Assembly: GCA_903887095.1 (NCBI GenBank)
Contig: CAISOQ010000078.1
Location: 1 to 7,045 of the forward strand
From: an uncultured Flavobacteriia bacterium
GTDB lineage: Bacteria > Bacteroidota > Bacteroidia > Flavobacteriales_D > Crocinitomicaceae
DNA: 7,045 nucleotides
Direction: 5' to 3'
Below are positions 1-6,287 of the stretch, piece after piece. The translations under genes were made by a program, and so were the position numbers. Positions within the stretch are counted from its first letter, which is position 1, and each line of letters starts with the position of its first letter. The notes under the pieces are model-generated. The model worked only from the letters and a program-made list of their open reading frames with translations, made no database searches and was not told where the DNA came from.

Positions 1-2
1 AT

Positions 3-611
3 TCCATATGTATTTTAGGAATTGAATCCATTTTAGATTTGGATGATATGAATAACTTGGCTAATTGGTTTTTTAATGATACCTATTTGTTTGATCAAAA
101 TGCTTGCACTTCGCCACATACCATTATTTGGTCAGGTAATCGAGATAAGCTTTCTCAAGCTCAAGATCGTTTTTGGAATGCGGTAAGTAAGCTTTTACAT
201 ACCAAACAATATCAGTTGCAAGCAGCTACGGCGGTTGATAAGTTGACCTATGCATATGAGCAGATAATGGATAATAAAATTGTTGAATTGAAAACACATG
301 AAAATCTAATTTATCGTGCAAATTTGGCATATTTAAAGGGAGAGGTGTTTGATTCTCATAGTAATTGCGGTTATTTTAACGAATTGTTCTTGGAGGATTT
401 ACAAGAGTTGGCTGTGTTTTTGGATTCTCCGAAGTTTCAAACAATTTCTTATTTTGGTGTTCATCCAGTAGATATTGAAACTTTGATACTTGATAATGGT
501 TTGAAAGGTGTGGATAGGATTGTACCGGTTGGCAAAACTGCTGATTTTTCTGCTACTTGGGATGGCTTTGATCTGATTCAAAATTTGTCTCGAAATTTAA
601 CTGTAAATTGA
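3..611 (+). CDS. LuxC-family acyl-CoA reductase, C-terminal part (5' end outside window)
   Basis: Partial gene: the reading frame is open from base 3, so the TTG at 39 is probably an internal Leu codon and not the start. About 202 codons are visible; LuxC-family proteins are usually about 340-480 residues, so roughly the first half is missing. LuxC proteins resemble aldehyde dehydrogenases and reduce an activated fatty acyl group to the aldehyde with NADPH through an acyl-cysteine intermediate. The segment DQNACTSPH, with Cys codon 105-107, fits that catalytic cysteine region. The C-terminal stretch GVDRIVPVGKTADFS followed by WDGFDLI is what I recall as typical of LuxC C-termini. The stop at 609-611 lies 2 nt before the wecE-like ATG, so the two genes are surely co-transcribed. 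In luminous bacteria LuxC works with the acyl-protein ligase LuxE; no LuxE is visible here, though one could lie upstream. The family call is fairly firm; the substrate and the role in a glycan locus are unknown. The gene is AT-richer than wecE. Confidence 0.8.
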   Translation, partial: SICILGIESILDLDDMNNLANWFFNDTYLFDQNACTSPHTIIWSGNRDKLSQAQDRFWNAVSKLLHTKQYQLQAATAVDKLTYAYEQIMDNKIVELKTHENLIYRANLAYLKGEVFDSHSNCGYFNELFLEDLQELAVFLDSPKFQTISYFGVHPVDIETLILDNGLKGVDRIVPVGKTADFSATWDGFDLIQNLSRNLTVN

Positions 612-613
612 CT

Positions 614-1747
614 ATGAACATACCTTTTAATAAACCCTATTTCACCGGCAACGAAACCCTATATATCAAAGATGCGGTTCAATCGGGTCATATTTCCGGT
701 AATGGTAAATACACCAAGTTATGCCAACAGTTCTTCGAGGAACAGTATGGCTTCAAAAAGTGTTTACTAACGACATCTTGCACGGATGCTCTTGAAATGG
801 CAGCCATTCTTATAGATATTCAACCGGGTGATGAGGTGATTGCACCTAGTTACACGTTTGTTAGTACGGTGAATGCATTTATCTTGCGCGGAGCTAAGGT
901 TGTTTTTGTGGATAGTCGCCCTGATCACCCAGGTATGGATGAAGATGCTATTGAGGACTTAATAACACCTAAAACCAAAGCGATAATTCCCGTGCATTAC
1001 GCAGGTGTTGCTTGTAATATGGACAAGATCATGGATCTCGCAGCCAAACACAAGCTGTTTGTTCTTGAAGATGCCGCACAGGCCATTGACAGTTTCTACA
1101 CAGGAAAAGATGGTATCGAACGTCCTTTAGGATCGATTGGTCATTTGGCTGCTTTTTCATTTCATGAAACCAAAAACATCATTTCCGGAGAAGGGGGGAT
1201 GCTAGTGGTTAATGATTACCGATTTGCAGATCGTGCTGAGATCATTTGGGAAAAGGGGACGAATCGCTCAGCTTTTTTCAAAGGTGAAGTTGATAAATAC
1301 GGTTGGGTGGATATTGGCAGTTCTTTTTTGCCTTCTGAAATTATTGCCGCTTTTTTATGGGCACAATTGGAAAACTTAGATCGTATTCAGGAACGTAGAA
1401 AAGAAATTTGGAATTGCTATCTCATAGAGTTGAAAAAATGGGCCAAACAAAATTCAATTCAATTGCCTGAAATTCCAGATAGTGCTTCAAACAATGCGCA
1501 TATGTTCTACCTGGTTTGCTCATCTCAATTAGAGCGTGATAGCTTGATAACAAATTTGAAGCTTAAAAATGTAAATGCTGTTTTTCATTACCAAAGTTTA
1601 CACAGAAGTCCTTATTTTACGGACAAACATGATGGGCGGAAATTACCGAATTCGGATCAATATTCGGAGTGTTTGGTGAGGTTGCCTTTTTATTATGAGT
1701 TAGATATAAGTGAGGTTCTTAAAATATTGCTCCGAAGTTTGAATTGA
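614..1747 (+). CDS. wecE: dTDP-4-amino-4,6-dideoxygalactose transaminase (WecE/RffA type)
   Basis: PLP-dependent aminotransferase of the DegT/DnrJ/EryC1 family. WecE converts dTDP-4-keto-6-deoxyglucose to dTDP-Fuc4N with glutamate as amino donor, in the cytoplasm. It supplies enterobacterial common antigen in enterics and other surface glycans elsewhere. Using the ATG at 614, the protein is 377 residues, the usual length. Visible family blocks are TSCTDALEM (54-62), SYTFVST (79-85), HYAGV (128-132), EDAAQ with the PLP-ring Asp153, and SFHETKN with the Schiff-base Lys187. EKGTNRSAFF, HMFY and VFHYQSLH follow, all close to E. coli WecE as I remember it. I chose ATG 614 over the in-frame TTG at 608 (which overlaps the previous stop) because family members begin M-x-IPFN. 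The 3' end runs 55 bp into the convergent glycosyltransferase gene, but the last residues still match the family's C-terminal pattern, so the overlap looks real. Other 4-keto-sugar aminotransferases are possible; the HETKN and EKGTNRS blocks favour WecE. Confidence 0.9.
   Translation: MNIPFNKPYFTGNETLYIKDAVQSGHISGNGKYTKLCQQFFEEQYGFKKCLLTTSCTDALEMAAILIDIQPGDEVIAPSYTFVSTVNAFILRGAKVVFVDSRPDHPGMDEDAIEDLITPKTKAIIPVHYAGVACNMDKIMDLAAKHKLFVLEDAAQAIDSFYTGKDGIERPLGSIGHLAAFSFHETKNIISGEGGMLVVNDYRFADRAEIIWEKGTNRSAFFKGEVDKYGWVDIGSSFLPSEIIAAFLWAQLENLDRIQERRKEIWNCYLIELKKWAKQNSIQLPEIPDSASNNAHMFYLVCSSQLERDSLITNLKLKNVNAVFHYQSLHRSPYFTDKHDGRKLPNSDQYSECLVRLPFYYELDISEVLKILLRSLN
1693..1747. other. Convergent antisense 3' overlap of wecE-like and GT2-GT61 genes
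   Basis: The wecE-like gene stops at 1745-1747 on the plus strand, and the GT2-GT61 gene stops at 1693-1695 on the minus strand, so the last 55 bp of each is coding on both strands. I see no stem-loop followed by a T-run in either direction near 1650-1800; the 8-nt palindrome TTGATCAA at 1744-1751 is too short to act as a terminator by itself. Transcripts from the two arms probably run into each other here and form a double-stranded 3' region (inference). Confidence 0.85.
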
Positions 1748-3717
1748 TCAACAACTATATTCTGATTGACCAAATATTCAGTTTCCTGCCTATTTTCATT
1801 TGATCCAATAAGTGCGGTTTTACTTTCATCAACTACAGGGCAAAATTGCACGTAATAATTCAATTCGTTCAATGTTCCAAGTTTCCAGAAGGGAAAGGTG
1901 TACTCCGTCTTTGCATAAGGTTCATTGATCAGTTCTAATACGGTGCCACCTTTTTGCATGAAATTGATGTTTGCCATTCCTGCGCCATGGATACTAATAA
2001 GCACCCTGGTTTCAGTCATCAGAGTGACTTGCTGCTCAAAATTCAAGTCGTCAAAGTCGATAATTTCAAAGGAATGTGATGTCAGAAATGAAATGATCTC
2101 CTCTTCGTTTTCAGGCATACGTACACCCCTTTTTTTTCGGGATACATAGACTTTTCGAAAGGGTGGCGCCAATTTGATGCCCAATCTTTTCGGTATTTCA
2201 TCGCGGATCTTGCGCACATGTTCTGGATTAATGGCCCCCGTGTATTGACGCACTTCAGTAAAATAAAGCTCCTCGCAATTGTAAAGTTGGTCGTTTGGAA
2301 CAACAATTTTCTGTAGATCGGGAAACAAATCCAACGAAGCATTAATATAATGGATATGTTTCCAATTTTCAGGATAAATGAGCTTAACTTCTTTTAGAAG
2401 GCCTGCTTTTTCTGCTATTAGCAGCCTAACCAGCACCGAATTTAACCAGAAACCGTAATTGAACCATTTAGTATGAATAACCATACTTTTGCCTGGTACA
2501 TATAAGCGAATCAAGCTTTTTCCATTCAGAGAAACAATTGTTTGTTCTAAAAAAAGTCGCGCGTATGACAAATAAAAATTCTTGTCACCACGTCCTCTTA
2601 GATTAAAAGCGCAAGATCGGTGAAGCATTCCGTATTTTCCTATGAATCCCTCGGGTGTAACTAAAGCATTATGGATATGAACAATTTGTTCTTCCCGAAG
2701 AACATACGATGCATAAGGTTGCATCAATGACTGGTGTTCTTTTGTAATGTTTAATGGTAACTGAACATTGATAGGTTTCTTTTTTCGAAACAATTTTTGG
2801 AACACCCCTCCTACAAATGGGAAATTATAGAGAATGAGCACAACTTGGATTTTTGTCAATCCTGGTTTGTATCCACTGGGAAATACGATCATACTCTCGA
2901 TCGTTCGTTTGAAAGTGTTTGCGCGTTCTCCTTGCAAAAAAGCCTTTTGTGCCAAATGAAAATAACACATGCTCAACAACTTTCGTTTTTCCTTGACAGG
3001 GAGGAGTTTTTTAAAAACAGGTTTTGCGAAGATTCGTTTCAGGTAAAAAAGTTCTTTTTCCCATTTTTTCGGGTCTCCATGCGTAAAACTATCGGATGCG
3101 GCCACATAAACCGTGGTACGCTGATCCACTTGGGAAATCGGAACTCCAGCGGCAGCCATGCGCAAACTGGTGTCCATGTCTTCACAAATAATCACATTTG
3201 GATCAAAGAGGTGTTCGAGCATGAACTCCCGATGTACACACCATCGTTGCGGATTTACCGTGTATCTTAGAAAATAAGTGTAAGGATCATTTGAAGTGTA
3301 AGGAGGGCAAAACCGCTCGCTTCGTTCGCCAGATTCCGTTTCGTTGTATGCATGAGTGAAAAAGAAACCCTTCTGGTTATGCTGTTTTTGAATCGCGATA
3401 AACAATTCTTCTAGATGATTGGGCAGATGGTAATCATCACTGTCCAGAAAACAGATATATTCTCCTTTTGATTCCTGGATTCCGCGATTGCGAGAATGGC
3501 ATCGTTCCCGATTGGTTTCATTTTTGAGGTAACGAATGCGTTGATCTTTCAAGTAGGGGGCTATGACACTCGCCATTTGATCTGTGGAAGCATCGTCCAC
3601 AATGAGGAGCTCCCAGTTTTCAAACGATTGCTCAAGCAGACTATGAATCGCCTTTACTATACTCCTTTCCCGGTTGAACGCAGGAAGTATGACCGAAAAA
3701 AAGGGCTGTTCAATCAT
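1693..3717 (-). CDS. Two-domain glycosyltransferase: GT2 fused to GT61-like domain
   Basis: This 674-residue protein has two glycosyltransferase modules. Residues 1 to about 240 are a GT-A fold family 2 domain: FSVILPAFNRE (7-17), LIVDDASTD (38-46), the metal/nucleotide-sugar DxD motif as LDSDD (91-95), and an acceptor-side CEDMD (178-182). A lysine-rich linker (about 235-330) follows, with no clear transmembrane pair. Residues about 340-674 resemble the GT61 (DUF563) family: KLIYPENWKHI (445-455), YVSRKKRG (524-531), ISIHGAGMANINF (575-587) and GGTVLELI (590-597), the classic C-terminal GT61 signature. GT61 enzymes include xylosyl- and GlcNAc-transferases, and bacterial members sit in polysaccharide loci. 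The protein is probably cytoplasmic and adds two successive sugars, or uses one domain for targeting (inference). ATG 3717 overlaps the stop of the upstream glycosyltransferase by 8 nt (ATGATTGA), implying translational coupling. The TAA at 1693-1695 lies inside the 3' end of wecE on the other strand. Donor and acceptor cannot be told from sequence. Confidence 0.88.
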   Translation of the reverse strand: MIEQPFFSVILPAFNRERSIVKAIHSLLEQSFENWELLIVDDASTDQMASVIAPYLKDQRIRYLKNETNRERCHSRNRGIQESKGEYICFLDSDDYHLPNHLEELFIAIQKQHNQKGFFFTHAYNETESGERSERFCPPYTSNDPYTYFLRYTVNPQRWCVHREFMLEHLFDPNVIICEDMDTSLRMAAAGVPISQVDQRTTVYVAASDSFTHGDPKKWEKELFYLKRIFAKPVFKKLLPVKEKRKLLSMCYFHLAQKAFLQGERANTFKRTIESMIVFPSGYKPGLTKIQVVLILYNFPFVGGVFQKLFRKKKPINVQLPLNITKEHQSLMQPYASYVLREEQIVHIHNALVTPEGFIGKYGMLHRSCAFNLRGRGDKNFYLSYARLFLEQTIVSLNGKSLIRLYVPGKSMVIHTKWFNYGFWLNSVLVRLLIAEKAGLLKEVKLIYPENWKHIHYINASLDLFPDLQKIVVPNDQLYNCEELYFTEVRQYTGAINPEHVRKIRDEIPKRLGIKLAPPFRKVYVSRKKRGVRMPENEEEIISFLTSHSFEIIDFDDLNFEQQVTLMTETRVLISIHGAGMANINFMQKGGTVLELINEPYAKTEYTFPFWKLGTLNELNYYVQFCPVVDESKTALIGSNENRQETEYLVNQNIVVDQFKLRSNILRTSLISNS

Positions 3718-4708
3718 GGTTCAAAGAGAGGTAGATCTTCAATAATTTTCGATACGCTTCATTGTAGGTTTTGCCATGCCTCAAAAAATACATCATTTGT
3801 ACCCAACATCGCTTGTATTCCAGGTACTTTTCAGGAATTCTCTGAAAGGGTAGTTTCAAAAAGGAGATCAAGGTATAAACCAACTCCTTCTGCCAGAAAA
3901 AACGGATTGGTTTGTTAAGTTCTCCATTGAAAATCCTCAAATATAACTTGCCTATTGGGTATCCCACACGAAACATGGTTAAAAGCTTTGTGTGGTATTC
4001 ATCCGTCAATCTCGAAGGTAAAATATGGTGGTAAAACGTTAATTCTTCACCATACCAGATCTCGTAGCCTGAAAATCGAAGCCACCAGCAAATTTCTCCG
4101 TCCTCAGCCCCTGTAACAACACTTGTACCTGTCCTCGAAGGTAATAGAAAGGTAAATCCTTTTTGTAAAGCTTGTCGGTAAGCAGTCATATTTAAAAACA
4201 TGCCGGCACCGTAGATGACATTGCGTGTTGGTCTTACATCACCCGTTCTTTCGGCTTGAGGGGCACATGCGTACATGTATGCCATGGATTCGAACCAATC
4301 AGGGATAGGGACTTCACTTTGCACAATTCCCCGTCCACCTAAAGCACCAATTTGAGAATGAGAAGATAAAAGTTCATGCCCTTTAAGCAGATAGTCAGGG
4401 AAGAGCGCATTATCATCGTCGCAAATCAATGCATAGCTATGCTTTATTTGTGATAGCCCGAGGTTTTGAGCATGGATCTTTCCGGGATTTGTTTCTTGAA
4501 GGATGGTCAGAGGGTAGGGGCTACCCAGCATTTCCCAATGTGATTGAACAAATGAAGTCGTATTATCGGTACTTGCGTTATCCACCAATACTAATTCCAC
4601 GGAAGGAACCGAGGTAACATCCAACTCAGCAAGAGCCTTCAGTGTTTGAGACAGTCTGGAGGTTCCATTGTAGGTGCAGATCACTATGCTGATTCCCGGT
4701 TGCAACAT
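3710..4708 (-). CDS. Family 2 glycosyltransferase (GT-A fold)
   Basis: A 332-residue inverting-type family 2 glycosyltransferase expected to add a sugar to a growing lipid-linked oligosaccharide at the cytoplasmic face. It shows the order expected of the family: ISIVICTYNG (6-15), LVLVDNASTDNT (39-50), NPGKIHAQNLG (74-84), the DxD-type metal site as ICDDDNA (95-101), YGAGMFLN (166-173), and an acceptor-binding TGAEDGEICWWLR (199-211) with the likely catalytic Asp/Glu pair. The C-terminal third is basic and aromatic with no obvious membrane span, and may associate with the membrane peripherally. I chose the ATG at 4708 because it lies 1 nt past the stop of the upstream GT-C gene and places the conserved SIVICTYNG at residue 7. 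The frame extends to 4771, but that adds 21 residues that fit no family pattern and would overlap the GT-C gene by 62 nt. The 3' end overlaps the next gene by 8 nt. Sugar specificity is unknown. Confidence 0.9.
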   Translation of the reverse strand: MLQPGISIVICTYNGTSRLSQTLKALAELDVTSVPSVELVLVDNASTDNTTSFVQSHWEMLGSPYPLTILQETNPGKIHAQNLGLSQIKHSYALICDDDNALFPDYLLKGHELLSSHSQIGALGGRGIVQSEVPIPDWFESMAYMYACAPQAERTGDVRPTRNVIYGAGMFLNMTAYRQALQKGFTFLLPSRTGTSVVTGAEDGEICWWLRFSGYEIWYGEELTFYHHILPSRLTDEYHTKLLTMFRVGYPIGKLYLRIFNGELNKPIRFFWQKELVYTLISFLKLPFQRIPEKYLEYKRCWVQMMYFLRHGKTYNEAYRKLLKIYLSLNHD

Positions 4709-4709
4709 A

Positions 4710-6287
4710 TCAATTGAGCATAAAGAAATAAAAAGGTCCTCGCTTGAATTTCTGTTTAACCGAAAATTCACTCAACAACTTCGGATAGCGGTCCGGATTT
4801 CGTGAAACAATACAAGCATAGGGTGTTTTGTGCAAATCACTTCTGAATCGATTGATTTCGAGCTCGTTTCCGGCAGTCCACATGAGGCCCTTTCTTTTTG
4901 CCGAGTATAGTACTTCTGAACTCCATTCAAAGTCGGTAACGATAACCAATTCATCTGGTTTGGTTGTTTTGGCAATAGCTTGTCCCAATACATATTGTTC
5001 GTAATCGGATTGCTGGTTTGTAGAGTTTAGGTACCTGTAATACTCGTTATTGGAGTCATCGTTTACAAACGTATAGAATAGAAGAACGAGTCCTGCTGCC
5101 ATAAATAGCGTATAGATTTTGTGGTTCTTTCGAAAAAATGGAACCCACAGGAATTCAACGAATGCCAGTATCGAAAGAGCAAACAAAATAGAGAAAAACG
5201 GCATAAGTGCTGCCAGGTAATAATCGTGTTGGTAATAGAGATTGAAGAAGGTTGCAATCGTAACCAATGGAAGTAACAGTAAAAGAAACACATATTTTCT
5301 GAAGTGCTGAACAGATTCTCTTGTGAAATAAACGATTAGAGGAATAGCTAACACGAAGGGTAGAAGCGAATTATTGATCCTGTTGAAGATTACCATCCAA
5401 TTGTTCCATGAAAGTTTATCGTCCCACGTCCCAAAGTTCCAATCTTTTAAACTGGATGAGGTGGTGACATAGCTGAAAGCAGATTCCATTTTCAACAGGT
5501 CGGTATGTCTTACCCAGAGGTACATTACAAAAAATGGCAGTATAATAAATAGTATTCCCTTTGTTATGAGTGGCCAAAATTCATGGAAATAGCGAAACAA
5601 AGAACTGGTTTTATCCATACTTTTCAGCTGCCCAATTAAATCTGAAAACAGCAAAAGGAGTACAATAATGACATAGGGATAAGCTGTTGTTAGTTTGATG
5701 CTATAGGCAAGGCACGCCAATAAAGCTCCGAAGAAGAAATGGAGGAATTTTAACGAGTTGCTGGAGCGCAGTCTGATAAAATAATAAAGCATCAAAAGAC
5801 AGAAAAATAGTGCACAATATTCTATCGTTACTGCCCGACTCCAATTCATCGAAAAAGGGATAAAACAAAAATGCAGCAGCGCGAAAAAAGTGATTTTTTT
5901 TGAATTAAAAATCAGGTAGGTGAGTTTGATTAGCATCCAGCAGGTCAATACATAAAATACAATCGTCGTGATTCTGGCTGCAACTTCGATATCAGTAAAT
6001 CCTAAGCGGTAAATAAGGTAAGCGCTATATTGATACAGCGGAAATTCAAAGGGAGCATAAAAGGGGGGACCAAAGATTGGGGTTTGGTAATTGAACAGGT
6101 CTACACCTTCTTTCAGAAACATCCAAACAGTCATGGCAGTTTGGGTTTGTCTGAATGGTTGAATATCTAACAAACTCTGATCCAGATTAATTAATCTGGG
6201 AATAAGAGAAATACCTACCAGCATCACCAGGACCCATCGAAAAGATTTTTCAGATGTCAGGAGGTTTCTATACTTTTTTGTAATCAC
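4710..6287 (-). CDS. GT-C membrane glycosyltransferase (family 39 / ArnT-PMT-like)
   Basis: A 525-residue polytopic inner-membrane protein of the GT-C fold. I count about 11 hydrophobic segments: roughly 17-33, 102-126, 133-147, 154-172, 180-195, 202-217, 242-258, 308-322, 332-350, 358-385 and 390-407. Residues about 410-525 form a soluble, presumably periplasmic tail. The first extracytoplasmic loop holds DIQPFRQTQT (41-50), where GT-C enzymes carry their catalytic acidic residue, so Asp41 is the candidate. QHDYY (353-357) is a motif I recall from bacterial family 39-like proteins. Such enzymes take a sugar from a polyprenyl-phosphate-sugar and transfer it to a glycan, lipid or protein outside the cytoplasm. 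The gene directly upstream encodes a DPM1-like enzyme that could make this donor. The start is GTG at 6287, overlapping that gene by 20 nt; the first in-frame ATG (Met22) would fall inside the first membrane segment, so GTG is preferred. An oligosaccharyl-type ligase or another GT-C subfamily is possible; the acceptor is unknown. Confidence 0.8.
   Translation of the reverse strand: MITKKYRNLLTSEKSFRWVLVMLVGISLIPRLINLDQSLLDIQPFRQTQTAMTVWMFLKEGVDLFNYQTPIFGPPFYAPFEFPLYQYSAYLIYRLGFTDIEVAARITTIVFYVLTCWMLIKLTYLIFNSKKITFFALLHFCFIPFSMNWSRAVTIEYCALFFCLLMLYYFIRLRSSNSLKFLHFFFGALLACLAYSIKLTTAYPYVIIVLLLLFSDLIGQLKSMDKTSSLFRYFHEFWPLITKGILFIILPFFVMYLWVRHTDLLKMESAFSYVTTSSSLKDWNFGTWDDKLSWNNWMVIFNRINNSLLPFVLAIPLIVYFTRESVQHFRKYVFLLLLLPLVTIATFFNLYYQHDYYLAALMPFFSILFALSILAFVEFLWVPFFRKNHKIYTLFMAAGLVLLFYTFVNDDSNNEYYRYLNSTNQQSDYEQYVLGQAIAKTTKPDELVIVTDFEWSSEVLYSAKRKGLMWTAGNELEINRFRSDLHKTPYACIVSRNPDRYPKLLSEFSVKQKFKRGPFYFFMLN

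Noticed and set aside
39..41. TTG as the start codon of the first plus-strand gene
   Set aside because: The same frame is open upstream to the window edge and the LuxC family has about 140-280 more N-terminal residues, so this is an internal codon of a truncated gene.
608..610. TTG as the start of the wecE-like gene
   Set aside because: ATG at 614 gives the family-typical M-x-IPFN start and lies 2 nt after the preceding stop; the TTG would add only two residues of no family value.
1744..1751. TTGATCAA palindrome at the end of wecE as a terminator or operator
   Set aside because: It is only 8 nt, has no loop or T-run, and lies within coding sequence of the opposite gene; such palindromes arise often by chance.
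2797..3270. 157-codon plus-strand open frame inside the GT2-GT61 gene
   Set aside because: It is antisense to a strongly conserved glycosyltransferase and its translation shows no recognisable domain; it reads as a shadow of the real gene.
3496..3918. 140-codon plus-strand open frame across the junction of two glycosyltransferase genes
   Set aside because: It is antisense to two well-supported genes and spans their boundary, with no domain or plausible initiation context.
4709..4771. N-terminal extension of the family 2 glycosyltransferase upstream of ATG 4708
   Set aside because: It overlaps the 3' coding end of the GT-C gene by 62 nt and its residues do not match the family, which begins just before SIVICTYNG.
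5063..5293. 76-codon minus-strand frame within the GT-C gene
   Set aside because: It is a different frame of the same strand inside a clear membrane protein; its hydrophobic look comes from the T-rich membrane-segment codons.
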